Counted from the stretch's first letter, positions 18,679 through 27,892 are shown. The stretch is 64,000 bases of DNA from an uncultured Sulfitobacter sp. (GCA_947502265.1 CANMZB010000006.1:146497-210496), one strand, 5' to 3'. Translations and numbers: made by a program. The notes: generated by a model from the letters alone, not told the origin.

Positions 18679-20337
18679 ATGGCAGAGCGGTTTCGCATCA
18701 CATTGGGTCAGTTGAACCCGACGGTTGGCGATCTGGCGGGGAATGCAGACCTTGCGCGTGACGCCTGGAACGCGGGCCGCGATGCGGGGGCCGATCTGGT
18801 GGCGCTGCCCGAGATGTTCCTTGCCGGATACAACGCGCAGGATCTGGTGATGAAACCGGCGTTCCAGCGCGATGCGATGACCCATCTTGAGGCGCTGGCC
18901 GTGTCTTGCGCGGACGGTCCCGCGCTGGCCATTGGTGCGCCGTGGGCCGAGGGCGCGGAGTTGTTCAACGCCTATGTCATCCTCAAGGGCGGTAAAATCG
19001 CAAGCCGGTCGCTTAAGCATCATCTGCCCCACGAGACGGTGTTTGACGAGATGCGGGTGTTTGACAGCGGGCCTTTGGGCGGGCCTTATGCGGTTGGCGA
19101 TACCCGGATCGGGTCGCCCATCTGCGAGGATGCGTGGCATCCGGATGTGGCCGAAACGCTGGCCGAAACGGGCGCGGATTTTCTGCTGGTGCCGAATGGT
19201 TCGCCCTACTATCGCGGCAAACATGATACGCGGCTTAATCACATGGTCGCGCGCGTGGTGGAAACGGATCTGCCGCTGATCTATCTTAACATGGTGGGCG
19301 GTCAGGACGACCAGATCTTCGACGGCGCCAGCTTTGGTCTGAACCCCGGCGGGAAACTGGCGTTTCAGATGCCCGAATTCGACGCGGTGATCCACCACGT
19401 CGATCTTCAGCGGGGGGCGGACGGTTGGCGCATTGTGGAGGGCGAAAAGGCCGTTCACGACAGCCAGTATGCGCAGGATTACCGCGTGATGGTGCAAGGG
19501 CTGCGCGATTACATGCGCAAGACCGGTTTCAAAAAGGTGCTTTTGGGGATGTCCGGGGGTATTGATTCAGCGATTGTGGCGACGATTGCTGTGGATGCCC
19601 TGGGGCCGCAAAACGTGCGCTGTGTGATGCTGCCGTCTGAATACACCTCCAAGGCGTCATTGAAGGACGCCGAGGACTGTGCAGAGGCGCTGGGCGTGCG
19701 TTATGATTATGTGCCGATTTCGCAGGCGCGCGATGCGATCACCGCAACGCTTGCGCCGCTGTTCGAAGGGACCAAACCGGACCTTGCCGAAGAGAATATC
19801 CAAAGCCGCCTGCGCGGGCTTTTGTTGATGGCGTTGAGCAACAAGTTTGGCGAGATGCTGTTGACCACCGGTAATAAATCCGAGGTCGCGGTGGGGTATT
19901 CCACGATCTATGGCGATATGGCGGGCGGCTATAACCCGATCAAAGACCTGTATAAAATGCGGGTGTTCGAGACGTGCCGCTGGCGCAATGCCAACCACGC
20001 CGAATGGATGATGGGGCCGAAGGGCCGTGTCATACCGGAAAATATCATCACCAAAGCGCCCTCGGCCGAGTTGCGCGAGGATCAAAGAGACAGCGACAGC
20101 CTGCCTGATTATCCCGAGCTGGATGCGATTCTGGAAATTCTGGTGGACCGTGACGGATCAATTGCCGATTGCGTTGCCGCCGGATTTGCCCGCGAGACCG
20201 CGAAAAAGGTGGAACACTTGATTTATATTTCCGAGTACAAGCGTTTCCAGTCCGCGCCGGGGCCACGTCTGACCAAAGGGGCGTTCTGGCTGGACCGGCG
20301 TTATCCCATCGTCAACCGCTGGCGCGACCCAAGCTGA
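18679..20337 (+). CDS. nadE: Glutamine-dependent NAD+ synthase
   Basis: The last step of NAD synthesis: amidation of nicotinate adenine dinucleotide with ammonia from glutamine. The 552-residue protein has an N-terminal nitrilase-type glutaminase with the Glu45, Lys113 and Cys149 triad (ALPEMF, SLKHHLPHE, GSPICEDAWHP). The C-terminal synthetase has the ATP P-loop SGGIDSA at 292-298 and TTGNKSEVAVGYSTIYGDMAGGYNPIKDLYK. I chose the ATG at 18679, where the conserved RFRITLGQLNPTVGDL begins; longer in-frame starts add unrelated sequence. Confidence 0.96.
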   Translation: MAERFRITLGQLNPTVGDLAGNADLARDAWNAGRDAGADLVALPEMFLAGYNAQDLVMKPAFQRDAMTHLEALAVSCADGPALAIGAPWAEGAELFNAYVILKGGKIASRSLKHHLPHETVFDEMRVFDSGPLGGPYAVGDTRIGSPICEDAWHPDVAETLAETGADFLLVPNGSPYYRGKHDTRLNHMVARVVETDLPLIYLNMVGGQDDQIFDGASFGLNPGGKLAFQMPEFDAVIHHVDLQRGADGWRIVEGEKAVHDSQYAQDYRVMVQGLRDYMRKTGFKKVLLGMSGGIDSAIVATIAVDALGPQNVRCVMLPSEYTSKASLKDAEDCAEALGVRYDYVPISQARDAITATLAPLFEGTKPDLAEENIQSRLRGLLLMALSNKFGEMLLTTGNKSEVAVGYSTIYGDMAGGYNPIKDLYKMRVFETCRWRNANHAEWMMGPKGRVIPENIITKAPSAELREDQRDSDSLPDYPELDAILEILVDRDGSIADCVAAGFARETAKKVEHLIYISEYKRFQSAPGPRLTKGAFWLDRRYPIVNRWRDPS

Positions 20338-20411
20338 CACGACGCGGCAGCGCGCCCTAACTGGACAAATGCGCGACGTTATGACACTCAGCGCGCTAAC
20401 AGGAGACACAT

Positions 20412-21746
20412 ATGTCCGACAAGACGATTACACGTTTCGCACCCTCGCCGACCGGTTGGATCCATGTGGGCAACCTGCGCACGGCGCTGATGAATTACCT
20501 GATCGCCCGCAAGGCGGGGGGGGAGTTTATTCTGCGGATCGACGACACCGATCCCGTCCGCTCGAAAGAAGAATACGTTGACGGGATCAAGCGTGATCTT
20601 GATTGGCTGGGCCTACATTGGGACCGCGTCGAGCGGCAATCCCTGCGGATCGAGAAATACCACGAAGCGGCGCAGGAATTGCGCGACATGGGCCGGTTTT
20701 ATGAGGCGTTCGAGACGCCTACGGAACTGGACCTCAAGCGCAAAAAACAGCTCAACATGGGCAAACCGCCGGTCTATGACCGTGCCGCGCTGGCCTTGAG
20801 CGATGACGAAAAAGACGCCCTGCGCGAAGAGCGCGGATCGGGTGTGTGGCGGTTCAAGCTGGTTCACGAGCGGATCGTCTGGAATGATGGTATTCTGGGC
20901 GATGTGTCGATTGACGGCGCGTCGGTTTCCGATCCGGTTTTGATCCGCGGCGACGGGCAAATCCTGTATACGCTGGCATCTGTTGTGGACGATACCGAGA
21001 TGGGTGTGACCCATGTTGTGCGCGGGTCCGACCATGTGACCAACACCGGCACGCAAATCCAGATCATGCAGGCGCTAGGCGGCACGGTGCCGCAATTTGC
21101 GCACCACTCGTTGTTGACCGGTCCGCAGGGCGAGGCGCTGTCCAAACGCCTTGGTGCGCTGGCGCTGAAAGACCTGCGCGCGGAGGGTATTGCACCGCAG
21201 GCGTTATTGAGCCTGATGTCGCGTCTGGGATCAAGCGATCCTGTCGAGCTGCGCACCGAAATGCAAACGCTGATCGACGGCTTTGACATTTCGCGATTCG
21301 GCTCGGCACCGACGAAATTCGATGCTGAAGATCTCAAGCCGCTGACGGCGCATTATTTGCAGACGCTCGCGCTTGAGGATGTGGCCGATGACATCCGCGC
21401 ATTGGGTGTGCCGGACGATCAGGCGGCGCGGTTCTGGAGTGTGACACGCGAGAACATCACCACGCTGCACGATCTGGAAGGTTGGTGGAAAATGTTCAGC
21501 GAGGGGGCCGAACCCGCGATTGAAGACGAGGACCGTGCGTTTATCGCACAGGCGATGGCGTTGCTGCCCGAGGGCGCGTTTACCGACGACACCTGGGGCA
21601 CGTGGACCGCTGTTGTTAAAGAAGAGACAGGCCGCAAAGGCAAGGGGCTGTTCATGCCGCTGCGCAAGGCGCTGACCGGGCAGGCGCACGGGCCGGACAT
21701 GTCAGCGGTGATGCCGCTTTTGCAGGTGGTCAAGGCACGCGGTTAA
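20412..21746 (+). CDS. gltX: Glutamate-tRNA ligase
   Basis: A 444-residue class I aminoacyl-tRNA synthetase. FAPSPTGWIHVGNLRTALMN (residues 9-28) holds the HIGH-type motif as HVGN, and the KMSKS-type loop is ALSKR (242-246). IDDTDPVRSKEEY and the TLASVVDD/THVVRGSDH segments are typical of GlxRS. Many alphaproteobacteria have two gltX copies, one of which may charge tRNA-Gln; which copy this is cannot be told here. A run of eight G at 20516-20523 lies inside the frame without disrupting it. Confidence 0.94.
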   Translation: MSDKTITRFAPSPTGWIHVGNLRTALMNYLIARKAGGEFILRIDDTDPVRSKEEYVDGIKRDLDWLGLHWDRVERQSLRIEKYHEAAQELRDMGRFYEAFETPTELDLKRKKQLNMGKPPVYDRAALALSDDEKDALREERGSGVWRFKLVHERIVWNDGILGDVSIDGASVSDPVLIRGDGQILYTLASVVDDTEMGVTHVVRGSDHVTNTGTQIQIMQALGGTVPQFAHHSLLTGPQGEALSKRLGALALKDLRAEGIAPQALLSLMSRLGSSDPVELRTEMQTLIDGFDISRFGSAPTKFDAEDLKPLTAHYLQTLALEDVADDIRALGVPDDQAARFWSVTRENITTLHDLEGWWKMFSEGAEPAIEDEDRAFIAQAMALLPEGAFTDDTWGTWTAVVKEETGRKGKGLFMPLRKALTGQAHGPDMSAVMPLLQVVKARG

Positions 21747-21770
21747 GGTCTGATTCGAATTGAACGACTG

Positions 21771-21800
21771 AAGGGGAGCGCCATGTGCGCGCCCCTTTTT
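21771..21800 (+). terminator. Rho-independent terminator of gltX
   Basis: AAGGGG-GCGC pairs with GCGC-CCCCTT across a 5-base loop with one internal mismatch, and is followed by TTTTT. It lies 24 bases after the gltX stop and just before the convergent gene's end. Confidence 0.85.
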
Positions 21801-21807
21801 GCGTTTG

Positions 21808-22368
21808 TTACGCCTGTATCACCGTGGCGCCGCGCAGGGCGAGGTTTTGATCCACAAGCGCTGTTTCCTGCGCAGACAGGGTTTGCGCGCGTGGATAAAG
21901 CGGGGCGGCGCGGTCGTTCAGTATCGGGGTATCCCATCCATCGGTGCTGTCGAAAAAACCGGTAACGCCTTGTGCGCCGAATTCTTTGAGATAGCCCTGA
22001 ATCACCACATCCAGATAGCTGAGCAGGATGCGGTGATCGCCGCCCGCGACCCATGTGTTTTGGGGCACCGCGTAGTGCGACACCATCACGGCAGGATCAA
22101 GATCATGCAGCACCGCGCGCTCTGATCCGATGCGGGCATAGCCGCTTTCGCGGATGTCGAGGGCGGCCCAATCGGCGTTCGGCACCTGTGCAATCAGACC
22201 CTCGATCACGCTGTTCGCGTCGGGGATCACGCTTAGGAACGCGACCTTACGCAAGGGTGTGCGCACCCATGCGCGCCGCCAGCCGTCGAGCCGTGCGCGC
22301 GCGGCGTTGGTGTACGTGTGGGTGTCACGGTTCACAAGGCTGCCATAGCCGAAAAAATAGGGGTGCAT
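21808..22368 (-). CDS. Gamma-glutamylcyclotransferase-like (GGCT fold) protein
   Basis: A 186-residue protein starting MHPYFFGYGSLVNRDTHTY, with the YGSL substrate loop of the GGCT/AIG2 fold close to the N-terminus. The central YLDVVIQGYLKEFG helix is also compatible. These enzymes release 5-oxoproline from gamma-glutamyl compounds or act on glutathione. The ATG at 22368 has AAAAGG seven bases upstream; a longer start adds nine residues. It converges with gltX and faces away from the GcvH-like gene. Confidence 0.72.
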   Translation of the reverse strand: MHPYFFGYGSLVNRDTHTYTNAARARLDGWRRAWVRTPLRKVAFLSVIPDANSVIEGLIAQVPNADWAALDIRESGYARIGSERAVLHDLDPAVMVSHYAVPQNTWVAGGDHRILLSYLDVVIQGYLKEFGAQGVTGFFDSTDGWDTPILNDRAAPLYPRAQTLSAQETALVDQNLALRGATVIQA

Positions 22369-22497
22369 TATTGGCCTTTTCGCTCGGATTTTCACGCTAC
22401 ATAATCACCTGCACAAATGCGGCACAACCGGCGACGTGCCGGATTGTCAAAGACGGATGTCTTTGGCAGAAACAGGGGAATGCGAAAGGATGCGTGG

Positions 22498-22860
22498 ATG
22501 AAATTCACTGAAGAACACTTGTGGGTGCGCAAGGAAGACGGCGAGGACGATGTGTTGATCGGGCTGACCGCTTATGCTGCCGAGGAACTGGGCGAGGCAA
22601 AATTTGTCGAGTTGCCCGAGGAGGGCGACGTTTTAAGCACAGACGACCCCGCCGTGGTGGTCGAGGGGGATGACACGCTGGACGTGCTGGCCCCCCTCGA
22701 TGGTGAAGTAACAGAAGTGAATACGCGTCTGGTGGAAAACCCCGGCGTGATCTCGGATGATCCACAAGGCGACGGCTGGCTGTTCCGGATGACGCTGGAG
22801 GATCCGGCAGCCTATGACGAGCTGATGTCGGAAGCCGCCTATCAGAAATACATTCGTTAA
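22498..22860 (+). CDS. GcvH-like protein lacking the lipoylation lysine
   Basis: A 120-residue protein that aligns by eye along its whole length with the H protein of the glycine cleavage system: MKFTEEHLWVRKEDG, VLIGLTAYAAEELGEAKFVELPEEGD, then VLAPLDGEVTEVNTRLVENPGVISDDPQGDGWLFRM. In true H proteins the central hairpin is ESVKAASDV with the lipoyl lysine. Here it reads VEGDDTLDV, with no lysine anywhere near. It should therefore not carry lipoate or aminomethyl groups. AAAGG precedes the ATG by 8 bases. No gcvT or gcvP is adjacent. Its role is unknown. Confidence 0.82.
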   Translation: MKFTEEHLWVRKEDGEDDVLIGLTAYAAEELGEAKFVELPEEGDVLSTDDPAVVVEGDDTLDVLAPLDGEVTEVNTRLVENPGVISDDPQGDGWLFRMTLEDPAAYDELMSEAAYQKYIR

Positions 22861-22861
22861 A

Positions 22862-22954
22862 GCGTCCCGCCTTTGACCTGAGGCACCTCTTGTCGCCAAT
22901 GCCGCGAGAGCGTGGCAGGGTATTGGTGTTTCAAGTTTGAGGCGGGGCGCTCTA
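22862..22954. repeat. Palindromic-ended intergenic repeat, copy 1
   Basis: A 93-bp element that fills the gap between two convergent genes and overlaps the stop codon of the inositol monophosphatase gene. Its ends (GCGTCCCGCCT and AGGCGGGGCGC) pair at 10 of 11 positions. Its core (CCTGAGGCACCTCTTGT, then GAGAGCG and TGGCAGGGTATTGGTG) matches, in the opposite orientation, the element at 38477-38578. Confidence 0.65.
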
Positions 22955-23851
22955 GGAGGTCAGGGTTTCCTCTGCGGGTTCTGCGATGAGGAAGTTGAAC
23001 ACTTTTTTCAAGCGGTTCCATGTCGCCTTGTCGGGGGCCACAAGCAGATGACCGGACTGGCGGCTGGCCGAATACGCGCCGCCGCCAAGCATTTCAACAT
23101 GCGCACCGGCGCGCTGTGCGATTAGCGTGCCTGCGGCATGGTCCCACGGGTGTAGCGATGCCGTAAGCAGGAAATCAATGTGGCCCTGTGCTAGCAGGCG
23201 GTATTCATGCGCCGAGCAGCGCAGGTTCGTTACCCGTTTAAACGATGGAAAGCTGGCGGCCAGTTGGTGCTGCATGTCCTTGGCAAACATGTGCAGCGGG
23301 ATATTGCCTGACAGCTCTTCGAGCGGTTTGCCCATCGCGACCCTAAGCGGGCGAGGGGCACCAAAGGGGCGCATGAGTTCTGCTGCGCCGTCTTCGTCTG
23401 CAATTGCCCAATCATCGGCGACCGGATCATAGATCATGCCGAACACCGGCTTGCCATAGCGCGTTGCGCCGACGATCACGCCAAACAGCGCCAGCCCGTG
23501 CGCAAAGTTCCATGTGCCGTCCACCGGATCAATGTGAAAAGCCAGCTGCGCCTCTTCGATCCCGTCCAGCAGGCTGCGATTTGAGGAAGCGGCTTCTTCG
23601 CCGATCACCAGCGCGTTCGGGAATGCGATTTGCAGGGCGCGCGCGATCATTGCTTCGGCCATTGTGTCTGCGTCTGTGACCAGATCGTCGGCGTGCGATT
23701 TGGTGCGGATGTCGCTGGAGGACAGCTGTCGGAAGCGCGGCATGATCTCGGCGCGCGCGGCGCGGCGCACAACGTTGATGATGCTTGCACGCTGTGCAGG
23801 GCTTAGCGCAGGGGCAAGCGAGGCGGGAAGATTGGATGGTGTGTCGGACAT
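22952..23851 (-). CDS. Inositol monophosphatase family phosphatase
   Basis: A 299-residue Mg-dependent phosphatase. Metal ligands are visible in DDLVTDADTMAEAMI, IGEEAAS, the signature FHIDPVDGTWNFAHG and the C-terminal LHPWDHAAGTLIAQRAGAHVE. The family includes inositol-1-phosphatase, histidinol-phosphatase (HisN) and 3'-nucleotidase types; the sequence does not separate them for me. It is followed by the palindromic repeat and is upstream of the divergent-tesA ABC genes on the same strand, probably as a separate unit. Confidence 0.85.
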   Translation of the reverse strand: MSDTPSNLPASLAPALSPAQRASIINVVRRAARAEIMPRFRQLSSSDIRTKSHADDLVTDADTMAEAMIARALQIAFPNALVIGEEAASSNRSLLDGIEEAQLAFHIDPVDGTWNFAHGLALFGVIVGATRYGKPVFGMIYDPVADDWAIADEDGAAELMRPFGAPRPLRVAMGKPLEELSGNIPLHMFAKDMQHQLAASFPSFKRVTNLRCSAHEYRLLAQGHIDFLLTASLHPWDHAAGTLIAQRAGAHVEMLGGGAYSASRQSGHLLVAPDKATWNRLKKVFNFLIAEPAEETLTS

Positions 23852-23920
23852 GAAGGCTCTCCTTGTTGGGCAAGGGTTTGACGCTTCGCGCGGGGCGAGG
23901 CAAGAGGGATCGGCAGACAG

Positions 23921-26437
23921 TTATTCGCTTGCGCGAAGAACGGCGGCGGGGCGCGCATCAAGGGCGCGGCGGGCAAAACCCAGTCCCGCCAGCACGGTAG
24001 CGGCGATGCCGCCGAAAACAATCATAAGGGCCGAGGACCAGATCACGCTATAGCCGGTTTCCATCACTTGTGTGCTGACGGCCCACCCGCCAAGGATACC
24101 CGCCAGCAGCGCCACCGCACCTGCGGCAAATCCCAGCAGGGCGGCGCGCAGGATAAAGCTGGTGGCGATGGCACCGCGCGAAGCGCCCATCGTTTTGAGT
24201 ATTGCAGCCTCGTAGGTGCGCGCATCCGCCCCCGCCGCCGCCGCGCCGATCAGAACCAGAAAACCGGTGAGAAGCGTTGCCGCCGCGCCGTATGATGTGG
24301 CCGCCGCCAGCCCGCCCAACACGCCCGCCACGCGGTCTATTGCATCCTTGACGCGGATCGCGGTGATGTTGGGGAAACTTTTCGCCAGATCGCGCAGGAT
24401 CGCGGCTTCGGCCTCCGGTTCGGCATAGACGGTCGAGATGAAAGTATGCGGCGCGCCGGACAGGGCGGCGGGGTTCATCGTCAGGATGAAACCGATACCG
24501 GCGGTGGAGAAATCGACCTCCTGAAAGCTGGCAATCGTTCCGGTGATGTCGCGGCCCAGCACGTTGATCGTCAGGGTGTCGCCAAGATCGAGGCCCATTT
24601 CGGCGGCTTCCTCGGCGGCGAAACTGATGAGGGGCGGGCCGGTGTAATCGGCGTCCCACCAGCGGCCTGCGGTGATGGTGGCATCGGCACCGGCCTGCGC
24701 GGCGTAGGTGACGCCACGATCCCCCGTCAGAACCCAGTGATCGCCTGCGACCTCGCGGGCGGGTTTGTCGTTGATCCGGGTGATGACGCCGCGCAGCATC
24801 GGCGCGCTTTCGACCTTGCGCACAGCGGGGTCGTTATCAAGCCGTTCTGAATAGCCCGCCATCTGGTCGCGCTGGATGTCGATGAAGAAATACGACGGGG
24901 CCACATCGGGCAGGTTGTCCGAAATCGCGCGCCGCAGGTTGCCGTCGATCTGCCCTACTGCGGCCAGCACCGACAGGCCAAGGCCCAGCGAGAGAACAAC
25001 AGCGCCCGCGCCTTCGCCGGTGCCACCGATGGCCGCCATTGCCCATCGCAGGCGCGGGCGTCCGCGCACGAGTTTGGCCATGCGCCGTGCGCTGATGCGG
25101 ATCAGCCCCGCAGCGACGACAAGCAACGCCAGCGCGCCTGCGATGCCACCCAGCGTCCAGAGCGTGAGCCACCAACTGCCGTTGAACCAACCGGCGAGGC
25201 CCACCAGCAGCGCCAGTGCCAGCCCCGTCGCGACGATGAAATACCACGCGGGCAGGCGCGCGGCTCCGTCCCACGCATCGCGAAACAGGGTTGCGGCGCG
25301 GACCTGTTCGGTGCGCGCCAGTGGCCATAGCGTGAAAATAAAGGCGGTCAGCAGCCCGTAGAGGGCGGCTTCGATCAGGGGGGCCGGGAAGATGCCAAAG
25401 GCGGCGGGAACCGGCAAGCGCGTCTCAAGCAGCGGCGCAAAGAGAAGCGGCGCGCTGCCTCCCAGCACCACGCCGATGGCAACGCCCAGAAGGGACAGAA
25501 CGCCGATCTGGATAAAATACGTCTGGAAGATCGTCGCGCGATCAGCGCCGAGTGCGCGCAGGGTCGCGATGACTTCGGTCTTACGGGCCAGATAGCTGCG
25601 CACGGCAGCGGACACGCCAACACCGCCGACGGCAAGGCCCGAAAGCCCCACAAGGATCAGGAACGCGCTCATCCGTTCGACAAAGCGCGCCACACCCGGC
25701 GCGCCGTTGCGGGCATCACGCCAGCGCATGCCGCTGTCGGTGAAAAGCGCTTTGGCCTCGGTCTCCACATCGGTGATCACAGCCGCATCGGGCAGGTCGA
25801 GCCGGTATTTGCTGTTGAAAAGCGTACCCGCCGACAGAAGGCCGGAGGTGGCGAGGCTTTCACGGGTGACCATCGTGCGCGGGCCAAGGGCAAAACCGGC
25901 GGCGGCGCTGTCCGGTTCGCGGGTGATTTCCGCGCTCAGGCGGAAGTTCTGCGTGCCCAAAGCGAAGGTGTCTCCGGGTTGCAGGCCAAGGCGGTCGATG
26001 AGCGCGCGTTCCATCACCGCGCCCGGCAGGCCGTTTTGCACCGCAAGCGCATCGGCCAGCGGCATGTCGGGGGCAAGGGCGACTGTTCCGATCAGGGGAT
26101 AGGCGCTATCGACGGCTTTCACCTGCGTCAGCGCGCGGTCTTCGCCTACCGTGGCCATCGAGCGGAACTCGGCTACCCCGGACACCGCATCGGCTTGGGC
26201 GTCCATCCACGCGCGTTCTTCTTGTGTGGCAAAGCGGTAGGTCAACTCAAGCTCGGCATCGCCGCCCAGAAGGGCCGCGCCTTCGCGGGCCAGCCCCGCC
26301 TCGATCCCCGCGCGTACAGAGCCGACGGCGGCAATGGCTGCAACGCCAAGCGCAAGGCAGGCGAGGAACAGCCGGAAGCCGCGCAGGCCTCCGCGCAGCT
26401 CGCGGCGGGCGAATTTGACAGCGAGGCGCAGGCTCAT
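23921..26437 (-). CDS. ybbP: FtsX-type ABC transporter permease (YbbP-like)
   Basis: An 838-residue integral membrane protein. It has an N-terminal helix (LFLACLALGVAAIAAVGSVRAGI), a large periplasmic domain (about 40-260), and a first FtsX core near 260-400 with GVSAAVRSYLARKTEVIATLRALGADRATIFQTYF. A central helix pair is followed by a second periplasmic domain and a second FtsX core (LVLIGAAAAGADARTYEAAILKTMGASRGAIATSFILRAA). The layout and length match E. coli YbbP. Such MacB-type proteins do mechanical work on periplasmic substrates rather than transport across the membrane. Its start overlaps the ATPase stop by 4 bp. Confidence 0.88.
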   Translation of the reverse strand: MSLRLAVKFARRELRGGLRGFRLFLACLALGVAAIAAVGSVRAGIEAGLAREGAALLGGDAELELTYRFATQEERAWMDAQADAVSGVAEFRSMATVGEDRALTQVKAVDSAYPLIGTVALAPDMPLADALAVQNGLPGAVMERALIDRLGLQPGDTFALGTQNFRLSAEITREPDSAAAGFALGPRTMVTRESLATSGLLSAGTLFNSKYRLDLPDAAVITDVETEAKALFTDSGMRWRDARNGAPGVARFVERMSAFLILVGLSGLAVGGVGVSAAVRSYLARKTEVIATLRALGADRATIFQTYFIQIGVLSLLGVAIGVVLGGSAPLLFAPLLETRLPVPAAFGIFPAPLIEAALYGLLTAFIFTLWPLARTEQVRAATLFRDAWDGAARLPAWYFIVATGLALALLVGLAGWFNGSWWLTLWTLGGIAGALALLVVAAGLIRISARRMAKLVRGRPRLRWAMAAIGGTGEGAGAVVLSLGLGLSVLAAVGQIDGNLRRAISDNLPDVAPSYFFIDIQRDQMAGYSERLDNDPAVRKVESAPMLRGVITRINDKPAREVAGDHWVLTGDRGVTYAAQAGADATITAGRWWDADYTGPPLISFAAEEAAEMGLDLGDTLTINVLGRDITGTIASFQEVDFSTAGIGFILTMNPAALSGAPHTFISTVYAEPEAEAAILRDLAKSFPNITAIRVKDAIDRVAGVLGGLAAATSYGAAATLLTGFLVLIGAAAAGADARTYEAAILKTMGASRGAIATSFILRAALLGFAAGAVALLAGILGGWAVSTQVMETGYSVIWSSALMIVFGGIAATVLAGLGFARRALDARPAAVLRASE

Positions 26438-27102
26438 ACGATGCGCCCGTCGCGCAAGGAAATGATGCGGTCGCAGCGTTTGGCCAGCGCATCGGCGTGG
26501 GTCACAAGCACAAGGGTGGCCCCGTGCCGGTCGCGCAGATCAAACAGCAGATCCATGATCGCGTCGCCATTGATGGTATCAAGGTTGCCTGTCGGCTCGT
26601 CCGCCAGCAGGATGGCGGGGCGCGGTGCGGTGGCGCGCGCGAGGGCCACGCGCTGTTGCTCTCCGCCCGAAAGCTGTGCGGGATAGTGATCGGCGCGTGT
26701 GCCAAGGCCCACGGTATGCAGCGAATCGCGCGCGCGCGCAAAGGCGTCTTGATGGCCTGCAAGTTCCAGCGGAGTTGCCACATTTTCCAGCGCGGTCATT
26801 GTCGGAATCAGGTGAAACGACTGAAACACAATCCCCATCCGGTCGCGCCGGAAGCGGGCCAGCGCGTCTTCGTTCATTGCCGTCAGATCGTGGCCCATGG
26901 CGCGCACCGTGCCGCCGGTGGCCTGTTCCAGCCCGCCCATCACCATCAGCAGCGATGATTTCCCCGACCCCGACGGCCCGATCAGGCCGACGCTTTCGCC
27001 TGCCGTCACGTCGAAGGTGATATCCTGGAGGATATCGACCGGCCCTGCATTGCCATTCAGGCGCAACGCTGCATCTTTGAGGGAGAATATTGGATCGCTC
27101 AT
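26434..27102 (-). CDS. ybbA: ABC transporter ATPase (YbbA/LolD-like)
   Basis: A 222-residue ABC ATPase. Walker A is GPSGSGKSS (42-50), the signature is QLSGGEQQRVALARA, Walker B is AILLADEPTGNLD, and the switch His is in LVLVTHADALA. It belongs to the LolD/MacB-type group that powers FtsX permeases. It is translated with the permease and is divergent from tesA with about 50 bp between starts. E. coli has the same ybbA-ybbP/tesA divergent arrangement. Confidence 0.93.
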   Translation of the reverse strand: MSDPIFSLKDAALRLNGNAGPVDILQDITFDVTAGESVGLIGPSGSGKSSLLMVMGGLEQATGGTVRAMGHDLTAMNEDALARFRRDRMGIVFQSFHLIPTMTALENVATPLELAGHQDAFARARDSLHTVGLGTRADHYPAQLSGGEQQRVALARATAPRPAILLADEPTGNLDTINGDAIMDLLFDLRDRHGATLVLVTHADALAKRCDRIISLRDGRIV

Positions 27103-27155
27103 CGGGCAGGCCTCTGTCTGGGGTGCTCCCTGTGGGATATGGAGGAAAAGACACG

Positions 27156-27800
27156 ATGCGCAAGGCTTTGGGATTAATTGTTGCTCTGCTCACGGCGGGG
27201 CCGGTGTCTGCCGAGACGGTGATTGCGGCGCTGGGCGATAGTTTGACCCAAGGGTACGGATTGCCTGCGCAAGACGGTTTCGTGCCGCAGTTGCAGCGTT
27301 GGCTGGACGCCGAAGGGGCGCAGGTGCGGCTGATCAATGCGGGTGTGTCGGGCGATACCACCGCAGGCGGGCTTGCGCGGGTGGGGTGGACCCTGACGCC
27401 GGAGGTGGACGGGATGATCGTGGCGCTGGGCGGAAACGACCTTTTGCGCGGCCTTGATCCGGTGCAGGCGCGCGCCAATCTGGACGGGATCGTCAGGGCG
27501 GCGCAGGCGCAAAAAGTCGAGGTTTTGTTGGTTGGAATGCAGGCGCCGGGTAATTTTGGCGCCGATTATAAAACGCAATTCGATGCCATCTATCCCGAGC
27601 TGGCCGCCACCTATGGCACCGGCTATTTCGAGAGCTTTTTTGCGGGGCTGACGGGGGGCGACAGCGCGCCCGATCCGGGGCTTTTGCGCGACTGGTTTCA
27701 ACCCGACGGCATCCACCCGAACGCCGCAGGCGTGGCGCGGATTGTCGATGCAATCGGGCCTGCGGTTCTGGCGTTGGTGCAGGCGGCGGCAGCACGATAA
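27156..27800 (+). CDS. tesA: SGNH esterase / acyl-CoA thioesterase I (TesA-like arylesterase)
   Basis: A 214-residue periplasmic lipase-like hydrolase with a signal peptide (RKALGLIVALLTAGPVSA). SGNH blocks are complete: GDSLTQGYG with nucleophile Ser29, Gly/Asn in NAGVSGDTT and GGND (92-95), and Asp184/His187 in QPDGIHPN. TesA has thioesterase, protease and lysophospholipase activities in E. coli. GGAGG lies before the ATG at 27156; an upstream in-frame ATG at 27090 would overlap ybbA and lose the signal peptide. The divergent ABC pair suggests linked envelope-lipid functions. Confidence 0.9.
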   Translation: MRKALGLIVALLTAGPVSAETVIAALGDSLTQGYGLPAQDGFVPQLQRWLDAEGAQVRLINAGVSGDTTAGGLARVGWTLTPEVDGMIVALGGNDLLRGLDPVQARANLDGIVRAAQAQKVEVLLVGMQAPGNFGADYKTQFDAIYPELAATYGTGYFESFFAGLTGGDSAPDPGLLRDWFQPDGIHPNAAGVARIVDAIGPAVLALVQAAAAR

Positions 27801-27876
27801 AACGGACTGCCTGTGTGGCGCACGATGCGGCGCGACAGGTCCGGGGGCGTGCAAAAAACTTTTGCAGTTGAGAAAT

Positions 27877-27892
27877 TTTACCAGTTGATAAA
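27877..27892. promoter_or_regulatory. RutR-like operator upstream of preT
   Basis: TTTACCAGTTGATAAA is a 7-2-7 imperfect palindrome 58 bp before the preT start. It differs from a perfect palindrome (TTTACCA-NN-TGGTAAA) at one base and matches the site at 31803-31818. The known E. coli RutR consensus is TTGACCANNTGGTCAA, so a related binding mode is plausible. Confidence 0.65.

Noticed and set aside
20516..20523. Run of eight G in gltX as a phase-variable tract
   Set aside because: The frame is intact and the gene is essential in most bacteria; such runs are expected by chance in high-GC DNA.
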